Positions 9,662-17,178 of a DNA stretch of 40,384 nt are shown here, piece after piece (within the stretch, counting starts at the first letter, position 1; every line of letters starts with the position of its first letter). The notes below the pieces were generated by a model, which did no database searches, was not told the origin of the DNA, and saw only the letters and a program-made list of their open reading frames with translations. Position numbers and translations under genes: made by a program. Source of the DNA: an uncultured bacterium (GTDB taxonomy: Bacteria > Cyanobacteriota > Vampirovibrionia > Gastranaerophilales > Gastranaerophilaceae); assembly GCA_902763805.1 (NCBI GenBank), contig CACWTN010000013.1:1-40384 (forward strand), given 5' to 3'.

Positions 9662-10870
9662 TTATTTTTTTTGTTCCTTTTTATCATTTGCCGCTGCATC
9701 ATCAGCAACATAAGGTTTTGTTTTTACTTTCTGACCTGTTTTGTAAATGCTTTGAATACCTTTCATTATAACAACATCGTCATAGCTCAGACCTTTTTCT
9801 ACAATCCAGTTATTTTCGTAGTTCTCGTTTACAATAATATCTTTTTTAACAGCTTTTCCGTCTTTAACAGTCCAGACATAATATCCTGTACCGACATCCG
9901 TTTTTGTTGCAGCTTGCGGAATAAGCATAACCTTTTGGGGTTTATTAACCCTTATAGTTACATTAACATAATCACCCGGAATAAGCAGTTCGTCCGGGTT
10001 TTCAAAGACCGCTCTAAGTGTAACCGTGCCGGTAGTTTCATCTACCTTATTATCTACGAACTCAATTTTTCCCTCTTTTTCATATTTTGTTCCGTCAGAC
10101 AGACCTAAAATTATTGATACATTGTCATCAAGACTCGGGTTTTCATTCTTTTTTTCTTTAAAATATTTCTTAAGTTCTATATAATCACCACTCTTTACGG
10201 AGAATATAACTTTCATAGGATTTGTTGTATAAATTTCTGCAAGGACTCCTGATGAAGGTGTAACGTAATTTCCTTCGGAAACATGTTTTTTGCCGATTCT
10301 TCCGTCCATTGGTGAAGTTATATTTGTGTAGCTCAAATTAAGGTTGGCTTTATTCATATCGGATATTGCACCGTCTAAAGAAGCTCTGTTCTTATTTCTT
10401 TCAGCAAGAGCATCATCATAATACTCACGACTGACCAAATCTTCTTTCAAAAGCTGTTCTGCACGTTTAAGAGCTATTTCCGAATTTTTATATACGGCAG
10501 AATTCTCATTAACCGTTGCTCTTGCACTTTTTGCAGCCAGAATATATTCATCAGGCTCTATAAGGAACAATTTTTGTCCTTTTTTAACTATATCTCCTTC
10601 CTGAAAATATCTCTCCTGAAGCCAGCCGCTTACTCTGGCAATTATATCGACCGATTTTTGTGCTTCTATTCTGCCTGTCGTACTGAACTCAGGATTAATG
10701 TCTTTAGCAAAAGGGGTAGCAACTTCAACCTCTTTAGGCTGTTTTGCCATATAAGCCTGAATAGCGCCCATAACAAGCGATTTTCCCTGATTGCAAAGAA
10801 TCGGCACAAAAATAACCGCCAATACTACTGCTATAACTTTAGTCTGTTTTGACTTCCAATCTATTTTCAT
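9662..10870 (-). CDS. RND efflux periplasmic adaptor (HlyD/AcrA family)
   Basis: A 402-residue membrane-fusion protein. An N-terminal hydrophobic segment (VIAVVLAVIFVPIL) anchors or exports it. The first lipoyl half (SVDIIARVSGWLQERYFQEG, V-K-K-G-Q-K-L) is followed by a short alpha-hairpin of about 75 residues. The second lipoyl half (ITSPMDGRIGKKHVSEGNYV) and beta-barrel/membrane-proximal domains (VTLRAVFENPDELLIPGDYV) complete the fold. The C-terminus is lysine-rich. It would bridge the RND pump to the TolC duct. It is the first gene of the operon, behind an extended -10 promoter at 10908-10916. Confidence 0.94.
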   Translation of the reverse strand: MKIDWKSKQTKVIAVVLAVIFVPILCNQGKSLVMGAIQAYMAKQPKEVEVATPFAKDINPEFSTTGRIEAQKSVDIIARVSGWLQERYFQEGDIVKKGQKLFLIEPDEYILAAKSARATVNENSAVYKNSEIALKRAEQLLKEDLVSREYYDDALAERNKNRASLDGAISDMNKANLNLSYTNITSPMDGRIGKKHVSEGNYVTPSSGVLAEIYTTNPMKVIFSVKSGDYIELKKYFKEKKNENPSLDDNVSIILGLSDGTKYEKEGKIEFVDNKVDETTGTVTLRAVFENPDELLIPGDYVNVTIRVNKPQKVMLIPQAATKTDVGTGYYVWTVKDGKAVKKDIIVNENYENNWIVEKGLSYDDVVIMKGIQSIYKTGQKVKTKPYVADDAAANDKKEQKK

Positions 10871-10907
10871 ACTCTCTGTCCTGTTTAATTGATAATAACA
10901 CTGTTAA

Positions 10908-10916
10908 ATTATACCA
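10908..10916 (-). promoter_or_regulatory. Extended -10 promoter of the efflux operon
   Basis: On the minus strand TGGTATAAT combines the TGn extension with a perfect -10 box. No good -35 is visible, as is common for extended -10 promoters. It sits 37 bases before the adaptor ATG and just downstream of the terminator at 10936-10963. Confidence 0.6.
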
Positions 10917-10935
10917 TGAAACACAAGTTTTTCAT

Positions 10936-10963
10936 AAAAAAGCTCTTTGTTAAGAGCTTTTTT
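10936..10963 (-). terminator. Terminator after the Cys-tailed exported protein
   Basis: A 12-bp perfect stem (10936-10947 with 10952-10963) with a 4-nt loop and GCTCTT core ends in a T-run on the minus strand. It lies 7 bases past the stop of the 10971-11441 gene and insulates the efflux operon. Confidence 0.85.
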
Positions 10964-10970
10964 TATTTAA

Positions 10971-11441
10971 TTATTTACAGCTTTTTGTTTCATCACACTT
11001 GCAATTTTCACCGCAATCACATTTACATTTGCATTTTGGTGCTGTTTCTTCAAGGTATTTATCTGTTTTTTGGATTGTTTTATCTGCGTGTCTTTCCATT
11101 TTGCTGCCCATTTTTTTCATACCTCTTGCCGTTGCTCTTGAAACTTTATTTGCACCTCTGCAGGTTGCGGTTTTTGCTTTTTCCGCTCCGCTTATAATAT
11201 GCGGTTTTGCCTTATCAGCAGCTTTTTTAGAACCTTCTGCTATTGCGTGTCCCGCTTTTTTTGAACCTGATTTTACACTTTCAGCCGTTTTTTCAGCTGC
11301 AGCTTGTGACATAACGGAAACCGTTTCCCATGCAGATTCTGCTTTAGTCTGTTCCTGAACAGCTTCTTCAGCAAATACCGATGCTGATGTCATTAACATT
11401 CCTACAGATAAAATAGATAGCATTGTAAAAAATTTTTTCAT
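10971..11441 (-). CDS. Exported Lys/Ala-rich protein with a cysteine-cluster tail
   Basis: A 156-residue protein with a clear Sec signal peptide (KKFFTMLSILSVGMLMTSAS, cut near V-F-A-E). The mature part consists of amphipathic Ala/Lys/Ser-rich stretches (KSGSKKAGHAIAEGSKKAAD, then two similar blocks), resembling LEA-like or histone-H1-like sequences. The last 20 residues contain seven cysteines in C-K-C-K-C-D-C and N-C-K-C arrangements, as in metallothioneins. Metal binding or disulfide cross-linking in the envelope is an inference. A good AAGGAG site precedes the ATG and a terminator follows. The phosphatase gene lies 11 bases upstream on the same strand, so the two may be co-transcribed. 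I recognise no family for the whole protein. Confidence 0.8.
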   Translation of the reverse strand: MKKFFTMLSILSVGMLMTSASVFAEEAVQEQTKAESAWETVSVMSQAAAEKTAESVKSGSKKAGHAIAEGSKKAADKAKPHIISGAEKAKTATCRGANKVSRATARGMKKMGSKMERHADKTIQKTDKYLEETAPKCKCKCDCGENCKCDETKSCK

Positions 11442-11452
11442 ATAATTTCTCC

Positions 11453-12082
11453 TTATGAATAAATAAATTCTTCTTTTCCGTTCTCGTCAAGTATTAATGC
11501 ACAGAGATGAGCATTTTTATACTTTCCGCAGCCTAGGTCTATGCCTATTTTATCATCTGATATATAGGGTTTGTCAAACTCCGTATGACCGAAAATAATT
11601 TTTTGGGGTAAATTGTGCTTTGAATAAATAAATTTGCCCCTTATATAAACCATATCGACTTCGTTTTGGTCTTCAAGAGAGTAAGCCGGATTAATTCCTG
11701 CGTGAATAAACAAATACTTATCGGTTAGGTAATAAAACTTCAGATTTCTGTAAAAATCACCGTGGATTTTCATAATGTTATCAAATCCGCCGTAACTTCT
11801 TGTAGTTGCAGGTCCGCCGTAATTATCATAGAGCCAGCCGTAGTACTCGTCTGTTTTTGCGTGAAGCATTGCATACTCATGAGAACCGATAAGGTAAACA
11901 CATTTGTTATAATTTGATTGTTCTATAACCCTGTCAACGACTTCTTTTGATTTACTCCCGCGGTCGATATAATCGCCCATAAACACAAATATATCGTCTG
12001 GGCGTGTTTCAATTTGAGATAAAACGCTCTCCAGTTTATCCAATTCTCCGTGAATATCAGTTATTGCAATATATCTTGACAT
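11453..12082 (-). CDS. Calcineurin-like metallophosphatase (bis(5'-nucleosyl)-tetraphosphatase / PrpA-B type)
   Basis: From the chosen start the protein has 209 residues. Phosphoesterase motifs are complete: ITDIHGE (D-x-H), FMGDYIDRGSKS (G-D-x-x-D-R-G), LIGSHEYAML where G-N-H-E is usual (here S replaces N), and FGHTEF and a late IDLGCG. The Asn-to-Ser change removes a metal ligand that is nearly always conserved. The reading frame stays open to 12127, but I prefer the ATG at 12082: it puts D-I-H-G near the N-terminus as in the family and has GAGG 9 nt upstream. An extended -10 box lies at 12099-12107. Likely substrates are phosphoproteins or dinucleoside polyphosphates. Confidence 0.85.
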   Translation of the reverse strand: MSRYIAITDIHGELDKLESVLSQIETRPDDIFVFMGDYIDRGSKSKEVVDRVIEQSNYNKCVYLIGSHEYAMLHAKTDEYYGWLYDNYGGPATTRSYGGFDNIMKIHGDFYRNLKFYYLTDKYLFIHAGINPAYSLEDQNEVDMVYIRGKFIYSKHNLPQKIIFGHTEFDKPYISDDKIGIDLGCGKYKNAHLCALILDENGKEEFIYS

Positions 12083-12098
12083 AATCAGCCTCAAGAAA

Positions 12099-12107
12099 AT
12101 TATATCA
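12099..12107 (-). promoter_or_regulatory. Extended -10 promoter for the phosphatase gene
   Basis: Minus-strand TGATATAAT carries the TGn extension plus a perfect -10. Transcription starting near 12092 would leave a leader of about 10 nt that still contains GAGG. TTGTGG lies 19 bp upstream as a poor -35. Confidence 0.55.
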
Positions 12108-12172
12108 TAGTTACAATATTGCACCACAACAAAAAATTTGTTATCATGAAATAGGATTTAAGATTAGTTTTT

Positions 12173-13297
12173 ATGCGTATTCAGTCGGTCACGAGTTTTT
12201 ATAAACCATATACATTATTATATAGGAGCACATCAACTGTGTCTAAGCCACAGCAACATAAACCGCGAATAACAGAAGAAAATTACCTCTATTACTATTA
12301 CGACATCCCGTTTCAGGGTTCAACCTCCGCAGGAAAGCCTTTAAGAAGGCTTAAAGATATTACCTGTCCATACAGAGGAATAAAAATTATCCCGGGAACA
12401 GCGCTCAGAGGGTTCGAAAAAGATCTTGCAAAATGCCGTTCTTCTGAAGAAATAGTCGCGCTTTTAAGCCAGTATTACGAGAGTCTGCTCCCTACCGAAA
12501 AATCAATGTTTGCGATTTTTAAAGATTTTTCTATGCTAAATCCTGATGACAATATCAGAAATTGTTTACAGATGCTCTATACAAACTGTCTGACCAAATT
12601 AAAACTTGAAGAATTTTATGTACTTGATGAAGTCGATATTATGTCAAGAAAGCTTTCCCCGAGTACCGCACTAAAACTAAGACACAAGACAACAAGGTGT
12701 CGTCAGATAATATTGGATAACAAGCTTCAGGATTCTTTCAAACGCAAAACCTTTTTAAACTCGCTTGATGAAATTATTCCGAACGAAAACGAACGGGAGA
12801 TTTTTAATGATATTAAAAACAAAGCTCTGTTCCTTCCGACATCGGGAAGCAGTAAAAACGCATTTGTCGTAAAATACTCACGCCGCGAGCAGGAAGAAGC
12901 CGTAAGACGTTTGTTTATAGGTTCAACAGGTTCAATAGAACACGTAACACCCGAATCATTAGGCGGGATTAATACAATAGGCAACTTCCTTCTGACTTCT
13001 GCAGACGGAAACAGATACAGGGAGAATATGCCTTTAACCGAATATATTAAGCGCCACCCGAACATTCCCCGTTATATGCAAACGTACATTGATGATGTTA
13101 TAAGAAATATTCACGAAGGCGGACTGAAAGGAAACGAAACTTATCCGTACAAAATCAAAAAGAAACTGATGGAAGAATCAAACGGCAGAATTATGATAAG
13201 CCTCGGAAGGTACAAATATTCCGAAGAAGAAGCTGCAGAAGCCGTAAAAGAGTACGAAACAAGATGGGATAACTACAAAAGAAAATGTAATGCATAG
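12173..13297 (+). CDS. Possible HNH-type endonuclease-like protein with an F-Q-G N-terminal motif
   Basis: A 374-residue protein without a signal peptide. The N-terminus (MRIQSVTSFYKPY, then DIPFQGSTS near residues 45-53) recalls other lineage-specific proteins in this window. The middle is helical and charged. Around residues 256-290 there is SIEHVTPESLGGINTIGNFL followed by ADGNRYRENM. An E-H pair, a G-G turn, N in G-N-x-L and a later N match the spacing of HNH/DUF1524-like nucleases, but without zinc-binding cysteines. The assignment is tentative. The ribosome site is poor (AGGA 15 nt before the ATG). The next gene begins 22 bases after the stop with its own -10 box. Confidence 0.6.
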   Translation: MRIQSVTSFYKPYTLLYRSTSTVSKPQQHKPRITEENYLYYYYDIPFQGSTSAGKPLRRLKDITCPYRGIKIIPGTALRGFEKDLAKCRSSEEIVALLSQYYESLLPTEKSMFAIFKDFSMLNPDDNIRNCLQMLYTNCLTKLKLEEFYVLDEVDIMSRKLSPSTALKLRHKTTRCRQIILDNKLQDSFKRKTFLNSLDEIIPNENEREIFNDIKNKALFLPTSGSSKNAFVVKYSRREQEEAVRRLFIGSTGSIEHVTPESLGGINTIGNFLLTSADGNRYRENMPLTEYIKRHPNIPRYMQTYIDDVIRNIHEGGLKGNETYPYKIKKKLMEESNGRIMISLGRYKYSEEEAAEAVKEYETRWDNYKRKCNA

Positions 13298-13304
13298 ATA
13301 ATTA

Positions 13305-13313
13305 TGCTATACT
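13305..13313 (+). promoter_or_regulatory. Extended -10 box set for a leaderless transcript
   Basis: TGCTATACT has the TGn extension and a near-consensus -10 (13308-13313). Only 6 nt separate it from the ATG at 13320, so transcription should begin at or next to the start codon. No Shine-Dalgarno is present. Confidence 0.55.
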
Positions 13314-13319
13314 GTTTCT

Positions 13320-14531
13320 ATGAAAAAGATTATATTATTTTTAGTTTTATTATTGGGGTTAAATTCTGCATACGCGGTAAATGATTTGAGCTTTATTTAC
13401 ATAAACGGCTCAAATAACAATGATGAAAAAATGAAAAACTGGTATGAAAACGGCGTTCACAAACTTCATCCCGTTTTAAGAAAAAAATTCATCAAAAATT
13501 CCGCAATAAAAAAGTATTATAAAAGCCTGAACTCAGGTATAAACATAAAAGAAACCCCTGTCATTTTCTTTTGGGGCGATAAAAGCAAAGCCGATTTGGA
13601 CTTTGTAAAAAATCAGCTTGACCTTACAAAAGCAGTAAGCTCATCAGGTGCATATTTTGCCAGAAGCCTGATTGCACAATATCTTCACGACGCCATTTGG
13701 GTTCAAAAACCCCACAACATGTTTCCGATATTAGATGAACTTAACAAAACAGTTAAAAAAGAAGCCGAAACAGGTAATGATGTAATTCTTTACGGATATT
13801 CAGCAGGAACATTCGTTACATATCAGTACTTATTCAATAAGCTTCCATATATCAATTTGGAAAAACTTTTTGATGCACTTGAACCCGACGCTGATATACA
13901 AAACTTTGTAAAAGCAAATCCGAAAAAGAACACCTGCATATCAGCTCTTTCTTATGATTATGCCGGTATAGGAAATGTTTCAAGTGCCGGACATCTGATT
14001 TTAAATCAGGATAAAGAACAGCTAAAGAAAAATTACCTGAAAATTGATGAGATGACAGAGCTTGCCTGTGCTCCCGAAAATAAAGTCAAAGGAGTTGTAA
14101 ACTTTGCCTGCCCATTGGTGTTGTTCTACTCTGATATATCCGATTCAAATTATGAACTTAATTTTTACAACAAACTGTTAATTAAATACATAATGGAAAA
14201 CGGTATATTTATGATGACGGTAAACTTCAGAGAAGATCCTCTCGGTTTCCCGACAAGCAGAAATATGACCGCCAAAGAAATTGAAGAACGTATCGGACTG
14301 GATATAGATAACCCTACAGGGGTAATTTATGATAACTCAAGCGTCTGGAGCAAAAGATTTTTTGCACTTGCACATACTTCTTACTGGACAGCAAGAGGTA
14401 CTTTTTCAAATGCAATTGTAAAGAGTTTTGTTAACGGATACAAATTCCAGTACAATGAAAAGTATCAGGAAAAAATCATAAAAAGAAACAGCAAAAAATC
14501 AGAACTTGGGATAAATGAGGAGCAGAGGTAA
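13320..14531 (+). CDS. Exported alpha/beta-hydrolase-like protein
   Basis: A 403-residue protein with a signal peptide (KKIILFLVLLLGLNSAYA). The mature part starts with a strand (LSFIYING) typical of lipase-like alpha/beta hydrolases. The nucleophile elbow is VILYGYSAGTF, giving G-Y-S-A-G with the serine near residue 160. A late histidine in LAHTSYW is a candidate catalytic base, and several aspartates (for example in DALEPDAD) could be the acid. It would act in the periplasm or at the surface; the substrate is unknown. A -10 box 6 nt before the ATG suggests a leaderless mRNA. The transferase gene follows 5 bases after the stop, so the two probably work on the same envelope polymer or lipid. 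The exact family is not recognised. Confidence 0.75.
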   Translation: MKKIILFLVLLLGLNSAYAVNDLSFIYINGSNNNDEKMKNWYENGVHKLHPVLRKKFIKNSAIKKYYKSLNSGINIKETPVIFFWGDKSKADLDFVKNQLDLTKAVSSSGAYFARSLIAQYLHDAIWVQKPHNMFPILDELNKTVKKEAETGNDVILYGYSAGTFVTYQYLFNKLPYINLEKLFDALEPDADIQNFVKANPKKNTCISALSYDYAGIGNVSSAGHLILNQDKEQLKKNYLKIDEMTELACAPENKVKGVVNFACPLVLFYSDISDSNYELNFYNKLLIKYIMENGIFMMTVNFREDPLGFPTSRNMTAKEIEERIGLDIDNPTGVIYDNSSVWSKRFFALAHTSYWTARGTFSNAIVKSFVNGYKFQYNEKYQEKIIKRNSKKSELGINEEQR

Positions 14532-14536
14532 ATAAT

Positions 14537-15778
14537 TTGTACATAGATTATGAAAAAATAGGTGAAATATTAGGATTCGGAAAAAAGTTTTTTTATGACA
14601 TGAAGGTTAAACAAAACATTCATTATATTAAAAATAACCAAAAACTTGTTTTAAAAGAGCTTAAAAACGGATTACCCCTCTATGTTGTATTTTACGTTTA
14701 TGATGAATCCAAATGGAAATCTCAATCTGTTTACGATTTAATGGAAAAAGATGACAGATTTGAACCGCTTATTGTCGTTACAAAGAACTGTGCGCCGGAA
14801 GAAAATCCAAATTATCAGACGGCTGAAAATGTAATCAAGTGCTATGAATACTTTAAATCTAAAGGGATGAAAGTTGAGCTTGGGTATGATATTAAAAGAA
14901 ATACTTTTATTCCGTTTGAAAAATTTCATCCTGATATAATTATTTACTCTCATCCGTGGTATGTTCAGGAAAAACAAGGTCCTGTAATTTGTTCAAAATT
15001 TGCTCTGACCTATTATATTCCTTATTTTTTGCCGGCTTCGGAACAATGGCATGAATACGGATTAAGGTTTCATCAATACATATACAGACATTTTGTTCCG
15101 ACCAAACTGGTCAGAGATTATTATGCAAAAAATATGCCGAGCATTGAACATTCTTTCAGCGTAGTTGGGCATCCTGTCTTAGACAGCCTGAATGCTGATA
15201 ATAATGAAGAAAAAAAATATATTATCTATGCTCCGCACTGGACCGTCTGCGGAGAAAACCTCAGATTCGGAACATTTGACTGGAGCGGAGATAAAGTACT
15301 GGAGTTTGCAAAAAACCACAAGGAATTAAACTGGGTATTCCGCCCGCATCCGCTTATGTATAATTACATCCTGACATCAGGATTTATGCGTAAACAGGAA
15401 ATAGACAACTACTTTAACGAATGGAAGTCTTTTGCCACATTTAGTGAAGGCGGAGATTATATAAAATTATTCAAAGAATCCTACGCAATGATTACGGATT
15501 GCGGTTCATTCTTAACCGAGTATTTTGTCACAGAAAAACCTGTTATACACCTTGTTTCAGAGCATCTCAAACCAAACAGCACTATTAAGGAAATAGATAA
15601 AACGTATTATACGGCTCACGATGCGGACGAGATGCTAAAACATCTGCATCAGGTTATTCTTGATAAAAATGACTTTAAAAAAGAAGAACGGGTTAAGCTG
15701 CTGGAAAAACTTAACCTCAAAAACAGCAACAGCGCCGAAAAAATTATCAACAATATTTTATCGGATATAATCGATTAG
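14537..15778 (+). CDS. CDP-glycerol glycerophosphotransferase-like protein
   Basis: A 413-residue cytoplasmic or peripheral protein. The C-terminal half fits the CDP-glycerol:poly(glycerophosphate) transferase pattern: YIIYAPHWT, then WVFRPHPLMY (R-P-H-P), YAMITDCGSFLTEYFVTEKP (S/D near T-D-x-x-S) and PVIHL. The first half is a divergent GT-B-like domain ending in HPWYVQEKQGPV. The start is TTG at 14537: AGAGGT lies 7 nt upstream and the next ATG would remove about 16 residues. Known relatives polymerise teichoic acid or transfer glycerol/ribitol phosphate; here a surface polymer linkage is inferred. It is coupled to the upstream hydrolase-like gene and converges on a LicD gene. Confidence 0.82.
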   Translation: MYIDYEKIGEILGFGKKFFYDMKVKQNIHYIKNNQKLVLKELKNGLPLYVVFYVYDESKWKSQSVYDLMEKDDRFEPLIVVTKNCAPEENPNYQTAENVIKCYEYFKSKGMKVELGYDIKRNTFIPFEKFHPDIIIYSHPWYVQEKQGPVICSKFALTYYIPYFLPASEQWHEYGLRFHQYIYRHFVPTKLVRDYYAKNMPSIEHSFSVVGHPVLDSLNADNNEEKKYIIYAPHWTVCGENLRFGTFDWSGDKVLEFAKNHKELNWVFRPHPLMYNYILTSGFMRKQEIDNYFNEWKSFATFSEGGDYIKLFKESYAMITDCGSFLTEYFVTEKPVIHLVSEHLKPNSTIKEIDKTYYTAHDADEMLKHLHQVILDKNDFKKEERVKLLEKLNLKNSNSAEKIINNILSDIID

Positions 15779-15801
15779 ATTATATAAGCCGGCAAAAATA
15801 T

Positions 15802-17172
15802 TTACCCACGATTAAACCCGTCATGACCGAGCGGAATTTCCTTTGGAAAATTCATAAAGTCCTTATACTGAACTTCTGTATACCCTTCAGGAGAGTTTGG
15901 CGCATAAAACTCATACCCTTCAAAAACCATTTTCTTTCTGGGGTAAATTGTATCCTCTTGCATAAAAGCAGTCGGAGTAACAATATATCCGCCTAGATTA
16001 TCTATACCGTAATAAATTTTATTACTTTTTTCAACAATGTCCGAATTATTTTTTATCTCATTATCAAGATACTCAATAATTTTTGGGAACAAATCAAGCT
16101 CAATTCTTTTTGCACGTATTTTTTTAAGGTACTCACGGTGTTCTTCCCATGTGTAGTCATCTCTGTAATAATCGTGAGAAAAAATATCCATGGATACACA
16201 ATCATTAATATTTTTGCCCTGATAAAGCTGAATATATTCGATTCCGTGGAAAAACAGAATTTTACCCATACTTTTTCTTAATGCTTTGTCAATAATCTTC
16301 AAACGGTTATTTTTGGATATTGAAACATCAGAGTTATCTATTTCTTCAAAATTATCCTTTAAAATCTTTTTGACTTTTTCAAAATCCTTTCTCAAAACCC
16401 CCGTATCAAAATCATCATCCCACGGAACAAAACCTTTATGGCGCATTGCACCGATAAGAGTGCCTGAGGATATAAAATACTCTATACCGTTTTCATCAAG
16501 GAAATCCGTCATCCTCTTGCAAAACTCTGCAGTTTTTAGCTGAAAAGTTCTGTATTTTTTTTCAGGCGCAGGCTTGAGCTTTGTAATATCAATGTTTTCA
16601 AGAAGCAAATCAGTCATCTTTTTATAACATTTGTTGAGCCGTTTATACCGCTTAGCGGGATAAAACCATTCTATAGGATAAAACTGTTTCAGCTCTTTTC
16701 TTATATCCGTTAACGGTTTTTCAAGCTTTTCCAAATCTTCATCACCGGCAATTCTGCTGATAAAGCCGTAAAGACGCTTCCCTTTTCTGTAATGTTCTTT
16801 GGCTTTGTTTTTAAATCTGTTTTTTAACATCGGTATAACGGTTTTATCTTCGTTTTTTGTGTTCATTAAAAGCTGGTATTCAATATAATCACACATTTTT
16901 TCATCATTTTTAAGAAGCACAAAAATAACGTCAAAATCAAATGTTTTGAGTTCTTCCGGGGTAAGCGGAGTATAACCTGCGGGGTTTTCATCTTTTGAGA
17001 CTTCAAATTTTCTGTCAGAAATTCCTACTATATTCAGACCCGATAAATCACACTTATCCCTTAGGTTTAAAAAATAATCGCCTGCACCGTATATAACAAC
17101 TTTTTTGCCTTTGTACCTGCGAGCCAGATAATCTACTCTTTTTTGAATATTTTTTTCGTTAAAAATTTCCAT
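15802..17172 (-). CDS. LicD-family phospho-transferase with N-terminal Rossmann-like domain
   Basis: A 456-residue protein. Residues 24-90 look like a nucleotide-binding Rossmann half (KKVVIYGAGDYF, IVGISDRKFE, VIFVLLKND), as seen in proteins that combine this unit with sugar or polyol transferases. Residues 230-300 are the LicD domain, with FISSGTLIGAMRHKG and then PWDDDFD, whose aspartates bind metal and the nucleotide substrate in the nucleotidyltransferase fold. LicD proteins move phosphocholine or related phospho-alcohols from CDP precursors onto glycans. The gene follows the AsmA-like gene by 6 bases and faces the CDP-glycerol-type transferase across a 23-base gap. Confidence 0.88.
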   Translation of the reverse strand: MEIFNEKNIQKRVDYLARRYKGKKVVIYGAGDYFLNLRDKCDLSGLNIVGISDRKFEVSKDENPAGYTPLTPEELKTFDFDVIFVLLKNDEKMCDYIEYQLLMNTKNEDKTVIPMLKNRFKNKAKEHYRKGKRLYGFISRIAGDEDLEKLEKPLTDIRKELKQFYPIEWFYPAKRYKRLNKCYKKMTDLLLENIDITKLKPAPEKKYRTFQLKTAEFCKRMTDFLDENGIEYFISSGTLIGAMRHKGFVPWDDDFDTGVLRKDFEKVKKILKDNFEEIDNSDVSISKNNRLKIIDKALRKSMGKILFFHGIEYIQLYQGKNINDCVSMDIFSHDYYRDDYTWEEHREYLKKIRAKRIELDLFPKIIEYLDNEIKNNSDIVEKSNKIYYGIDNLGGYIVTPTAFMQEDTIYPRKKMVFEGYEFYAPNSPEGYTEVQYKDFMNFPKEIPLGHDGFNRG

Positions 17173-17178
17173 ATACTT

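Noticed and set aside
12083..12127. Upstream extension of the phosphatase frame
   Set aside because: The extra 15 residues contain the -10 box, lack a ribosome site, and push D-I-H-G away from the N-terminus.
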